Source: Bacteroidales bacterium UBA3543 (GTDB lineage Bacteria; Bacteroidota; Bacteroidia; Bacteroidales; UBA932). From it: DNA of 23,262 nucleotides. The translations under genes were made by a program, and so were the position numbers. The notes beneath the pieces were generated by a model that saw only the letters and a program-made list of their open reading frames with translations, searched no databases and was not told the origin of the DNA. Positions 15,291 to 23,240 of this stretch are shown here, piece by piece. The first letter of the stretch is position 1. Every line of letters begins with the position of its first letter. The DNA lies in contig DFOK01000004.1 of NCBI GenBank assembly GCA_002376715.1, forward strand, positions 1 to 23,262, written 5' to 3'.

Positions 15291-15617
15291 ATGAAACAAT
15301 TTGTAAAAATAATCCTCGCAGTGGCAATCGTTGCAATGTTTTCAGTCAACGCCAATGCCCAGAATACCAAAAAGAAACAAGCCAATATAGCCGAAGTAAC
15401 CTTCGTGAGCAGCATTGATTGCGCAGGTTGCGTAAAGAAAGTCGAGGGCAATATTCCCTACGAAAAAGGTGTTAAGGATCTAAAGGTAAATCTGGATGAC
15501 CGGACCATTTACATCAAGTATGATCCCACCAGAACCGACAAGGAAAAACTTGCCGCAGCTATAGTAAAACTAGGTTATACGGCCGAAGAAAAAGTAGTAG
15601 AGGAAGTAAAAAAATAA
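15291..15617 (+). CDS. Periplasmic heavy-metal-associated (HMA) domain protein
   Basis: A 108-residue protein with a signal peptide (ending NANAQ, about residue 24) and one HMA ferredoxin-like domain (about 33-100). The metal-binding loop is IDCAGCVKKVE with Cys44 and Cys47; the usual Met before the first Cys position is replaced by Ile-Asp. The domain otherwise follows the family (VKDLKVNLDDRTIYIKYD, AAAIVKLGYTAEE). MerP-like and Atx1-like members carry Hg(II) or Cu(I). It lies 45 bases after the TonB receptor, so it is likely to accept metal that the receptor brings into the periplasm (inference). The glycoside-hydrolase-like gene begins only nine bases after its stop, though the functions look unrelated. 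Confidence 0.92.
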   Translation: MKQFVKIILAVAIVAMFSVNANAQNTKKKQANIAEVTFVSSIDCAGCVKKVEGNIPYEKGVKDLKVNLDDRTIYIKYDPTRTDKEKLAAAIVKLGYTAEEKVVEEVKK

Positions 15618-15626
15618 CTCCTTGCC

Positions 15627-16784
15627 ATGAAGACTTCTGTCATCAAGATGGTTGTCCTTATGGCATTATTGTCACTTTTTGTATCCTGCAATGATGTGAA
15701 AAAGGACGACTTCAAGGTATGGGCCTGGCTTGCCGGCCGTACCACAATGAGTGAAGAGCAGCTCGATTACTATTTCAGCGAAGCTGCCCGAGCAGGAATA
15801 GATGCTATTATCTTAGAGTGCCACGGCGCCAGGCCGGAGGTGATTGGGGATAGTGCCTCTTTCCGTGATGATGCAGCCATTCTCATCCTTAAGAAAGCGG
15901 CGGTCTATGCGAAGAAATACGATATTGAGCTTCATGCTTGGATGTGGACCACTAATAGGGCGGAGTTGAGTCTGAGAAAGGCGCACCCTGAATGGTATCA
16001 GGTCAATGCGCAGGGAGAATCCTGTGCGGATATCAAACTCTACAATAGAGAGCACTATAGATTTCTTTGCCCCACCCGTCCCGAAGTTACGGAGTATCTA
16101 AAAGAGAGGGTAAAGGAGATCGCTACTGTGGAAGGACTGACCGGTATCCATATGGATTTTATCAGATATCCCGATGCAATCCTTCCGTACAGGTTGCAAG
16201 AGTCGAGGGGAGTGGTGCAGGACAGGGTCTATCCTTTATGGGATTTTTGCTATTGTGATGTGTGCAGGGCTGCTTTCAAAGAGCAGACCGGCGTTGACCC
16301 GATGGAGATTGCGGATCCTACCTCCGATGAGGAGTGGATGCAGTTCCGTTATGACCGGATGTCGGAGATGGCTTCGGCCATTGCCGCGGAGATAAAGGCT
16401 TGCGGTAAAGTGGCTTCGTCAGCAGTATTTGCTTCTCCTTACGAATCCAAGAAGTTGGTGCGTCAGGATTGGGCCAATTTCCGTAATCACGATTACATCT
16501 TTCCGATGATATACCACAAGTTTTATTTTGAGGAGGATGAGTGGGTGGAAACCGCTACCAGGGAAGGCGTTGAGGCACTCCGAGCTGCAGGTAATGATGC
16601 GGTGCTTTGCTCGGGTCTTTTTGTTGGTCACGTGCCCGCCGATAGGATAGAGGAGTTTATCGGTTACACCGAAAATGGTGGTTCTGCCGGTATCTGTTTC
16701 TTCTCGATGGAGGAAATGGAAAAGCGTGAGGGATATGTGGACTCTTTGAGAATTGTTCTTGAGAAGATCAGATTGTCAGATTAA
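15627..16784 (+). CDS. Glycoside-hydrolase-like lipoprotein (GHL10/DUF187 type)
   Basis: A 385-residue lipoprotein: signal peptide with lipobox FVSC and acylated Cys21, then a TIM-barrel-like domain through to the C-terminus. Family marks are FKVWAWLAG at the first strand, ELHAWMWTTN (101-110), GIHMDFIRYP (173-182, with Asp177 in the place of a conserved acidic residue), and FCYCDVCRAAFKEQTG (207-222), the Cys-containing segment common in this group. Family members are predicted glycosidases; substrate and mechanism are not settled. It precedes the GH9-deacetylase gene by 58 bases, so a shared polysaccharide target is plausible. A hairpin with a T-run follows and may end or limit its transcript. 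Confidence 0.82.
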   Translation: MKTSVIKMVVLMALLSLFVSCNDVKKDDFKVWAWLAGRTTMSEEQLDYYFSEAARAGIDAIILECHGARPEVIGDSASFRDDAAILILKKAAVYAKKYDIELHAWMWTTNRAELSLRKAHPEWYQVNAQGESCADIKLYNREHYRFLCPTRPEVTEYLKERVKEIATVEGLTGIHMDFIRYPDAILPYRLQESRGVVQDRVYPLWDFCYCDVCRAAFKEQTGVDPMEIADPTSDEEWMQFRYDRMSEMASAIAAEIKACGKVASSAVFASPYESKKLVRQDWANFRNHDYIFPMIYHKFYFEEDEWVETATREGVEALRAAGNDAVLCSGLFVGHVPADRIEEFIGYTENGGSAGICFFSMEEMEKREGYVDSLRIVLEKIRLSD

Positions 16785-16786
16785 AG

Positions 16787-16842
16787 AAAAAAGCAGTACC
16801 TTTACAAGTTATAAACTATACACTGACAGATACTGCTTTTTT
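16787..16842 (+). terminator. Long-looped inverted repeat with T-run ending at the GH9 start codon
   Basis: AAAAAAGCAGTA (16787-16798) and TACTGCTTTTTT (16831-16842) are perfect 12-base inverted repeats separated by 32 bases, within which AGTTATAAACT may fold again. The right arm ends in TTTTTT, directly followed by the ATG of the GH9 gene. It resembles a terminator after the GHL10-like gene, but could also hide the GH9 initiation region. Confidence 0.5.
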
Positions 16843-19347
16843 ATGAAAAAACTCTTTTTATCAGCGATTGTTTTAATTCTGGCTTGCACTGCCGGTGCTC
16901 AATCTTGGATACGTATCAACCAGGTCGGCTATTTCCCCGATGATATAAAGGTTGCAGTACTCATTTCCACGGATGAGGCTTCATCCGAATTTGACGTTCG
17001 TGATGCCATCACGGATCAAATTGTCTTCAAGAGCAGCGGACTTAAGGCCAATGCATCCAAATGGGCTTTGAAAAGCGCCTTCAGACTTGACTTTTCACCG
17101 GTCACAACAGAAGGTTCCTATTATATTACCAGTAACGGGACCAAATCGCCCGTATTTCGAATTGGCGCCGATGTCTATGACGGCATTGCCGATTGGTTAT
17201 TGATCTACATGCGTCAGCAGCGATGCGGTGATAATCCCTACAATGACACTCTCTGTCACCAGCACGACGGCTATATCATATATCATCCTACAAAGAGCGG
17301 TCAGAAAATAGATGTAACGGGCGGTTGGCACGATGCTACCGACTATCTCCAATATACGACCACCTCTTCCACAACCATTTACCAGATGGCTTTTGCATAT
17401 AAGTATGCCAAGGATAAGAGTGTTTTCAAAGATCTCTACGATGCCCGTGGACGCAAAGGTTCCAACGGTATTCCCGATATTCTTGACGAGGTAAAATGGG
17501 GATTGGATTGGCTGGATAAGATGAATCCTGCCCCTAGAGAGATGTATTATCAGATTGCGGATGACCGCGATCATGCCGGTTTTCGTCTTCCTCACCGTGA
17601 TACGGTGAATTACGGTTACGGTCCGGGCAAGGGCAGACCTGTCTATTTCGTTACCGGAAAGCCTCAGATTGCTCATAAAAAGGTCAACAGGACTACCGGA
17701 GTCTCCTCTGCTGCGGGCAAATTTGCTTCTACTTTCAGTCTTGGTGCCGATGTGATGAGGGAGTATTATCCCGAATTTGCGGCCAAAATTGAGGCTAAAG
17801 TGCAGGATGCATATGACTTTGCGCTTGAATTTCCCGGCAACACACAGACTGCTTGCGTGGTCTCCCCCTATTTCTATGAAGAGGACACCTGGGTGGACGA
17901 CATTGAGCTGGCGGCAGCCACAATCTATTCTCTTAATGGAGAAGAGTACTGGAAGAAACAGGCAGCCTATTGGGGCGAACTGGAGCCGGTTTCTCCCTGG
18001 ATGGAACGCGGACGTGGTCCCGGCAAGGAATATCACCACTACCAGTGGTATCCCTTCATCAATCTGGGCCATTATCTTCTTGCTTCAAGCGATGACAAAA
18101 AAATCAGCAGCGAGTTTGCCGAATATATGAGACAGGGGCTACAGTACCTCCGCGACAGGGCGGGTGACGAGCCATTTATGCATGGAGTGCCTTACCTCTG
18201 GTGTTCCAACAACCTCACTTCCGCTGCCGTTACCCAGGCGCGTCTCTACGAAGAGGCCACCGGTGATACTCAGTTCAGGGAGATGGAGACGGCGCTGAGA
18301 GATTGGCTCCTGGGCTGCAATCCTTGGGGTACCACTATGATTTGCGGCTATCCCGAGGCACCTGTTGAAGGCTATGACTTCCCCTCCGATCCCCATTCAT
18401 CCTATCTGCTGGTAAATGGCGACAATACCTTCGGAGGTCTGATCGATGGCCCCATTTATAACATTCTCTTTGAGGAAAGGGCCGGCTTTTCTCTCACCAA
18501 ACCCGACGAGTTTGCGGTTTTCAATAAAGGAATTGCAGTCTATCACGATGATATCGGCGACTATGCTTCCAATGAACCCACAATGGATGGTACGGCAGGT
18601 CTTTCATATTATTTCGCTTCGCTCGAAGGTCGCGGCAATGCTCTCAAAAGCGCCCCTGAAACGATTAAAGACCGGTATGGAGCAGTGGTAAGGGTCAATC
18701 CTCAGAGCAAAGAGATCTATCTGGTCTTTACCGCAGATACCGAGTTCAACGGGGCTGAATCGATACTCAATACCCTAAAAAAGAACAAAGTCAAAGCGGG
18801 CTTCTTCCTTACCGGCAATTGCCTCCGCAAACCCGAACACAAGGATATTATAGAGCGAATCATAGCTGAAGGCCATTACGTGGGAGGTCATTCAGACAAC
18901 CACGTGCTGATGGCCGATTGGGGTGCCGAGAGACCTACTCTGATGACTACGGATAGCATCATAACCGATATCCGCCGCAATTTCAGGGCGCTTTCCTCTT
19001 TTGGTATCGAGCCTAAAAATGCAATGTGGTATATTCCCGCATACGAACACTACAACAGGGAGAATGTGGCTCTGCTGAATGCATACGGATTAAAAACCTT
19101 CAATTATACCCCCGGTACCGGTACTCCGGCCGACTATACCACTCCGGAGATGAAGAACTACAAATCTTCACAGCAGTTGATCGATGGACTTTATGCATTT
19201 GAAAAGGAGAATGGGCTGGAAGGAGCTATTATTCTGATTCATCCCGGCATAAGCGAAAAGCGCCCTGATCCTCTTTACGAACGTCTGGGCGAGATTATCA
19301 GAAATTTGAAAAAGAAAGGATATACATTCGGATCATTTAACAACTAA
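16843..19347 (+). CDS. Glycoside hydrolase family 9 enzyme fused to a polysaccharide deacetylase (NodB) domain
   Basis: An 834-residue exported protein. Order: signal peptide (1-20, ending TAGAQ), CelD-type Ig-like domain (about 22-105, IRINQVGYFP), GH9 catalytic domain (about 112-595), and a NodB-type deacetylase domain (about 610-834). The GH9 site is intact: GGWHDATDY (160-168, Asp164 and Asp167; usual form DAGDY) and the acid Glu578 in SNEPTMD; PSDPHSS (514-520) matches the conserved His loop. In the NodB part, FTADTE (629-634) takes the place of TFDD, HSDNH (683-687) supplies the metal-binding His pair, and LIHPG (798-802) the last motif; the Arg of the RPP motif is replaced (WYIPAYE). 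It probably cuts beta-1,4-glucan-type chains and removes acetyl groups. The start at 16843 gives a proper signal peptide; an earlier in-frame start overlaps the preceding gene. Confidence 0.92.
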   Translation: MKKLFLSAIVLILACTAGAQSWIRINQVGYFPDDIKVAVLISTDEASSEFDVRDAITDQIVFKSSGLKANASKWALKSAFRLDFSPVTTEGSYYITSNGTKSPVFRIGADVYDGIADWLLIYMRQQRCGDNPYNDTLCHQHDGYIIYHPTKSGQKIDVTGGWHDATDYLQYTTTSSTTIYQMAFAYKYAKDKSVFKDLYDARGRKGSNGIPDILDEVKWGLDWLDKMNPAPREMYYQIADDRDHAGFRLPHRDTVNYGYGPGKGRPVYFVTGKPQIAHKKVNRTTGVSSAAGKFASTFSLGADVMREYYPEFAAKIEAKVQDAYDFALEFPGNTQTACVVSPYFYEEDTWVDDIELAAATIYSLNGEEYWKKQAAYWGELEPVSPWMERGRGPGKEYHHYQWYPFINLGHYLLASSDDKKISSEFAEYMRQGLQYLRDRAGDEPFMHGVPYLWCSNNLTSAAVTQARLYEEATGDTQFREMETALRDWLLGCNPWGTTMICGYPEAPVEGYDFPSDPHSSYLLVNGDNTFGGLIDGPIYNILFEERAGFSLTKPDEFAVFNKGIAVYHDDIGDYASNEPTMDGTAGLSYYFASLEGRGNALKSAPETIKDRYGAVVRVNPQSKEIYLVFTADTEFNGAESILNTLKKNKVKAGFFLTGNCLRKPEHKDIIERIIAEGHYVGGHSDNHVLMADWGAERPTLMTTDSIITDIRRNFRALSSFGIEPKNAMWYIPAYEHYNRENVALLNAYGLKTFNYTPGTGTPADYTTPEMKNYKSSQQLIDGLYAFEKENGLEGAIILIHPGISEKRPDPLYERLGEIIRNLKKKGYTFGSFNN

Positions 19348-19355
19348 ACCTATAT

Positions 19356-20210
19356 ATGTACAAAATCGTCAAAAAGGAGTTTTTGACTCCGATAATCTGC
19401 CTGATGGATGTGGAGGCTCCCAGACTGGCTGCTGCAGCGCAACCAGGACAGTTTCTCATCGTCAGAGCCCGTGAGCAGGGCGAAAGAATTCCTCTCACTA
19501 TATGTGATTATGACAAAGAAAAGGGCATCGTTACCATAGTTACTCAGATTGTGGGTGCTTCAAGCCGTCTGATCTGTCACCTTGAAGAGGGTGATTGTTT
19601 CACCGATCTGGTCGGTCCTCTGGGCATACCCTCAGAGTTTGTGGAGTGGAAGGATGAGGTGTTCGCCGGCAAGAAGTTTCTCTTCGTGGCAGGTGGCCTT
19701 GGCACGGCTCCGGTTTATCCTCAGGTCAAATATCTCCATTCCAAGGGCGCTAAAGTGGATGTTATCATAGGTGCCCGAAATCGCGATTTGCTGATTTTCG
19801 AAAAAGAGATGGGAGAGGTGTGTGACAATTTGTACATCTGTACTGATGATGGCTCAAAAGGTGTAAAGGGCTTTGTAACCGATATGATTGACAAAATTAT
19901 GGCTGAGGGCAACACTTATGACCATGCTGTGGCCATAGGCCCAATGGTTATGATGAAATTTACCACTCTGACCATGAAAAAATACAATGTGCCGCTGACG
20001 GTAAGCCTCAATACCATCATGGTGGATGGCACAGGAATGTGCGGTGCCTGCCGTGTGACAGTCGCAGGCAAAACACGTTTCGCCTGTGTAGAAGGCCCCG
20101 AATTCGATGCCTATCAGGTGGATTTTGACGAGGCGATGCGCCGTCAGTTACTTTATAGGGAGTTTGAGATTGAGGCCGATCATAAATGTAAACTAGGGTT
20201 GCACGAATAA
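19356..20210 (+). CDS. nfnA: NfnA: FAD/[2Fe-2S] subunit of NADH-dependent ferredoxin:NADP+ oxidoreductase
   Basis: A 284-residue ferredoxin reductase-like subunit (also annotated as sulfide dehydrogenase beta subunit). It has a FAD-binding barrel (about 1-100, PLTICDYDKEKG), a nucleotide-binding domain starting FLFVAGGLGTAPVYPQ (108-123), and a C-terminal cluster region DGTGMCGACR (224-233) with Cys229, Cys232 and Cys244. In characterised NfnA the [2Fe-2S] cluster is held by three Cys and an Asp; Asp224 could be that Asp. With NfnB it couples NADH and reduced ferredoxin oxidation to NADP+ reduction by flavin-based electron bifurcation. PyrK is the main alternative, but the nfnB partner 11 bases downstream settles the call. 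It begins eight bases after the GH9 gene. Confidence 0.9.
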   Translation: MYKIVKKEFLTPIICLMDVEAPRLAAAAQPGQFLIVRAREQGERIPLTICDYDKEKGIVTIVTQIVGASSRLICHLEEGDCFTDLVGPLGIPSEFVEWKDEVFAGKKFLFVAGGLGTAPVYPQVKYLHSKGAKVDVIIGARNRDLLIFEKEMGEVCDNLYICTDDGSKGVKGFVTDMIDKIMAEGNTYDHAVAIGPMVMMKFTTLTMKKYNVPLTVSLNTIMVDGTGMCGACRVTVAGKTRFACVEGPEFDAYQVDFDEAMRRQLLYREFEIEADHKCKLGLHE

Positions 20211-20221
20211 TAGAAGAGAGT

Positions 20222-21604
20222 ATGAAAGCGAAAATGACAAGAGTACCCGTAAGGGAACAGGATCCCAAAGTGAGGGCAACCAACTTTGATGAGGTATGTT
20301 ATGGATATAATGCTGAAGAGGCTCAGGCAGAGGCAGCGCGCTGTATTAATTGCAAAAACCCCAGGTGTGTCACTCATTGCCCTGTCTCCATCAAGATTCC
20401 CCAGTTTATTGAGCAGGTCAAACTCGGCAATTTCGCCGAAGCTGCCCGTATAATAGCGGAGGATAATTCCCTTCCTGCAGTTTGCGGGCGTGTATGTCCT
20501 CAGGAGAGCCAATGTGAAGGCGTCTGCATACTCGGTATAAAGGGTGAACCGGTAGCAATCGGCAAACTGGAGCGTTTCGTGGCTGACTGGAGCCGTAAAA
20601 ATGGTATAAAGTGTGCCGAAAAAGCTCCTTCGAATGGTATTAAGGTGGCTATTGTGGGCAGTGGTCCTGCAGGGCTGGCCTGTGCAAGCGACCTTGCGAA
20701 ACTAGGATATGAAGTTACTATTTTCGAGGTTCTTCATAAGGCAGGCGGCGTGCTTCAGTATGGAATCCCCGAATTCAGGCTTCCAAAAGAGGAAGTAGTT
20801 GAGGCCGAAATTGATAATGTTCGTGCGCTTGGCGTAAAAATAGAGACCAATGTGGTGGTCGGCCGTACGATCACCATCGACCAACTTTTTGATAAAGAGA
20901 ATTTTAAAGCTGTCTTTATCGGCTCCGGAGCAGGTCTTCCAAAATTTATGGGCATTCCGGGTGAAAACCTTAACGGAGTTTTCTCTGCAAATGAATTCCT
21001 CACCCGTAGCAATCTTATGGGTGCCTATTCCGGCGAGACCGACACCCCCATATATACAGGCACCAAAGTGGCGGTCGTAGGTGGAGGTAACGTGGCTATG
21101 GATGCCGCACGCACTGCGCTCAGATTAGGTGCAGTGACCACCATTGTATATCGTCGCACGGAGAAGGAACTTCCCGCACGTGTTGAAGAGGTGCATCACG
21201 CCAAGGAGGAGGGCATCGATTTCAGGATGCTTACCAATCCGGTCGAGATACTCGGCAATGAAAAGGGGTGGGTTACCGGCCTGAAATGTATACAAATGGA
21301 GCTTGGAGAGCCCGATGATAGTGGCAGAAGACGTCCCGTACCCATTCCGGATTCTGAATTCGATATTGAAGCCGATGTCGTGATAATGGCACTTGGCACA
21401 TCCCCCAATCCACTGATTGCAAACACAACCACAGGTCTTGAGACTGACCGCTACGGATGTATAGTTGCCGACGATCTCGGTGCAACGTCACGCACCGGCG
21501 TATTTGCCGGTGGCGATGCCGTTACCGGTGCGGCGACTGTAATCCTGGCTATGGGCGCAGGCCGTAAGGCTGCCGCCGCAATAGATGAATATTTGAAAAA
21601 ATAA
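20222..21604 (+). CDS. nfnB: NfnB: FAD/[4Fe-4S] subunit of NADH-dependent ferredoxin:NADP+ oxidoreductase (GltD-like)
   Basis: A 460-residue glutamate-synthase-small-subunit-like protein. The N-terminal domain has two Cys groups for [4Fe-4S] clusters: Cys41, 44, 49, 53 (CINCKNPRCVTHCP) and Cys88, 92, 98, 102 (CGRVCPQESQCEGVC). FAD binding is shown by VAIVGSGPAGLACAS (142 on) and NADPH binding by VAVVGGGNVAMDAARTALRLG (near 285), with GVFAGGDAV near the C-terminus completing the FAD site. It is often annotated gltA/gltD, but no glutamate synthase large subunit is nearby and nfnA is adjacent, so NfnB is preferred. A purine-rich GAAGAGAG lies just before the ATG. hisS begins seven bases after its stop. 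Confidence 0.92.
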   Translation: MKAKMTRVPVREQDPKVRATNFDEVCYGYNAEEAQAEAARCINCKNPRCVTHCPVSIKIPQFIEQVKLGNFAEAARIIAEDNSLPAVCGRVCPQESQCEGVCILGIKGEPVAIGKLERFVADWSRKNGIKCAEKAPSNGIKVAIVGSGPAGLACASDLAKLGYEVTIFEVLHKAGGVLQYGIPEFRLPKEEVVEAEIDNVRALGVKIETNVVVGRTITIDQLFDKENFKAVFIGSGAGLPKFMGIPGENLNGVFSANEFLTRSNLMGAYSGETDTPIYTGTKVAVVGGGNVAMDAARTALRLGAVTTIVYRRTEKELPARVEEVHHAKEEGIDFRMLTNPVEILGNEKGWVTGLKCIQMELGEPDDSGRRRPVPIPDSEFDIEADVVIMALGTSPNPLIANTTTGLETDRYGCIVADDLGATSRTGVFAGGDAVTGAATVILAMGAGRKAAAAIDEYLKK

Positions 21605-21611
21605 CCCAGAT

Positions 21612-22967
21612 ATGGCAAAGAAACCCTCTATACCCAAAGGAACTCGCGACTTCGGCCCCTCCGAAATGGTCGGAAGGGATTATATTTTCGATACCATCAA
21701 GGATGTTTTCAAACATTACGGATACCAGTGCATTGAGACCCCTGCGATGGAGAATCTCTCCACGCTCCTCGGTAAATATGGTGAAGAGGGAGACAAACTG
21801 CTTTTCAAGGTGCTCAACTCAGGTGATGCATTTTCAGGAGTGGACTTTAGTGAAGATTTGAACAGCAATGCAATCGCACTGAAAGTGTGTGAAAAAGGAC
21901 TCCGCTACGATCTGACAGTGCCTTTTGCCAGATATGTTGTGCAGCATCAGAATGAACTCACATTTCCCTTTAAGAGGTACCAGATCCAGCCCGTATGGAG
22001 GGCAGACAGACCCCAGAAGGGGCGTTACCGCGAGTTCTATCAATGCGACGTAGATGTCATCGGAAGTGATTCGTTACTCAATGAACTGGAACTGGTGCAG
22101 ATAGTAGAGATGGTTTTTAACCGCCTGAAAGTAAATGTTTGCATTAAGATCAACAACCGAAAGATTCTCTCCGGTCTTGCTCAGATTTGCGGTCATCCCG
22201 ACAAACTTATAGATATTACGGTAGCCATAGACAAGATCGATAAGATAGGTCTTGAGGCTGTCGAGGCCGAACTTCTTGAGCGTGGACTCGATCACAAGGC
22301 CATCGCTGTGATAAAGCCTGTGCTTCTTCTCGAGGGGACAAACAGTGAAAAGATCGAACGAATTGCGCAGATACTTGCCTCTTCAGAGATAGGTATGCAG
22401 GGAGTGGAGGAGATTCGCACTCTGTTTGACTTGATTGAGGGTGCCGGTATCGGTACAAGGGTAGAGGTGGATCTCTCGCTTGCACGCGGACTTAACTATT
22501 ATACCGGAGCCATCTTCGAGGTAAAGGCGCTGGATTTTGCCATTGGCAGTATCTGTGGTGGCGGTCGCTATGACGATCTAACCGGTATTTTCGGGCTTCC
22601 CAATATGTCGGGAGTGGGTATCTCCTTTGGCGCAGATCGCATTTACGATGTGCTCAATGGGCTTGAGCTCTTCCCTGCTGAAGTGGCTTCAGCCTCCGTG
22701 GTGCTCTTTTCCAATATGGGGGAGAAGGAGGCGGCTTTTTGTGTACCGGTGGCTGCATCACTCCGCCGTGCGGGAATACCCTGTGAGATCTATCCTGACA
22801 ATACCAGGCTTCGCAAACAGTTCGAGTATGCTGACAAGAAGGGAATCCCTTATCTTGCGATTGTAGGTGCAAATGAGATTGCAGAGAACTCGGTGACTTT
22901 GAAAAATCTTGCAAGCGGTGAGCAACAACTTGTTAAAATATCGGAAATAGCGGAGCTTTTGAAATAG
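21612..22967 (+). CDS. hisS: Histidine--tRNA ligase HisS
   Basis: HisS charges tRNA(His) with histidine. The 451-residue class II synthetase has KGTRDFGPSEM at the N-terminus (motif 1 region), LRYDLTVPFARYV (97-109), motif 2 VWRADRPQKGRYREFYQCD (128-146), the histidine-binding signature LARGLNYYTGAIFEV (near 295), motif 3 GGGRYDDL and GVGISFGADRI, and the C-terminal anticodon-binding domain (about 360-451). Length is normal. It closes a tight run after nfnAB with a seven-base gap, probably one transcript; a hairpin with a T-rich tail at 23003-23040 is the likely end. Confidence 0.97.
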   Translation: MAKKPSIPKGTRDFGPSEMVGRDYIFDTIKDVFKHYGYQCIETPAMENLSTLLGKYGEEGDKLLFKVLNSGDAFSGVDFSEDLNSNAIALKVCEKGLRYDLTVPFARYVVQHQNELTFPFKRYQIQPVWRADRPQKGRYREFYQCDVDVIGSDSLLNELELVQIVEMVFNRLKVNVCIKINNRKILSGLAQICGHPDKLIDITVAIDKIDKIGLEAVEAELLERGLDHKAIAVIKPVLLLEGTNSEKIERIAQILASSEIGMQGVEEIRTLFDLIEGAGIGTRVEVDLSLARGLNYYTGAIFEVKALDFAIGSICGGGRYDDLTGIFGLPNMSGVGISFGADRIYDVLNGLELFPAEVASASVVLFSNMGEKEAAFCVPVAASLRRAGIPCEIYPDNTRLRKQFEYADKKGIPYLAIVGANEIAENSVTLKNLASGEQQLVKISEIAELLK

Positions 22968-23002
22968 GATTATCCCGAATTTAGCTACCACTTTCTGGTG
23001 AG

Positions 23003-23040
23003 CAGGAATAGAATATTTACGAAAATTCCTGTTTTATTCT
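23003..23040 (+). terminator. Terminator after hisS
   Basis: CAGGAAT (23003-23009) pairs with ATTCCTG (23025-23031) over a 15-base loop, followed by TTTTATTCT. It lies 36 bases after the hisS stop. The stem is only 7 bp, so strength is uncertain. Confidence 0.5.
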
Positions 23041-23071
23041 GTTACATTTTGTTGAAGTTCTGCAATGAGGT

Positions 23072-23122
23072 AATTTATTTTGTAAAAACACAAAATAAAT
23101 TGTCTTTTTTATTTTGTGTTTT
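23072..23122. repeat. Three-arm AT-rich inverted-repeat array upstream of the last gene
   Basis: AATTTATTTTGT (23072-23083), ACAAAATAAATT (23090-23101) and TTTATTTTGTGTTTT (23108-23122) form two competing inverted repeats. Arm 1 pairs with arm 2 over 12 bp with a 6-base loop; AAAACACAAAATAAA (23085-23099) pairs with arm 3 over 15 bp with an 8-base loop. A near copy, TTTATTCTGT, occurs at 23033-23042. Arm 3 overlaps the predicted -33 box at 23114, which suggests operator sites for a regulator rather than an RNA structure (inference). Confidence 0.75.
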
Positions 23123-23142
23123 CAAGGAAGTTGGTAACTTTA
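23114..23142 (+). promoter_or_regulatory. Candidate promoter of the last gene
   Basis: TTG (23114-23116), an 18-base spacer and TAACTTTA (23135-23142), one base off TAnnTTTG and one base short in spacing. Transcription would start near 23149, giving a leader of about 92 bases. Confidence 0.45.
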
Positions 23143-23179
23143 AATAATTTTTAACAATCAGAATTTATTTGCTCCTACT

Positions 23180-23202
23180 CCATTTGATTGGTAGACAAAT
23201 GG
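23180..23202 (+). other. Leader hairpin before the last gene
   Basis: CCATTTG (23180-23186) and CAAATGG (23196-23202) form a perfect 7-bp stem with a 9-base loop in the predicted leader. It is followed by TTAATATATAATTTTAAAT, not a true T-run, so a terminator is less likely than a leader structure or a regulator site. Confidence 0.5.
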
Positions 23203-23240
23203 TTAATATATAATTTTAAATCTTAACGCACTATTCAACT

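Noticed and set aside
17197..18072. A 291-codon minus-strand open frame within the GH9 gene
   Set aside because: It is antisense to the GH9 catalytic domain with its conserved motifs; no independent evidence for translation.
20222..21604. Glutamate synthase small subunit (GltD)
   Set aside because: No large subunit gene is near, and the adjacent NfnA-type subunit makes the Nfn complex the better fit.
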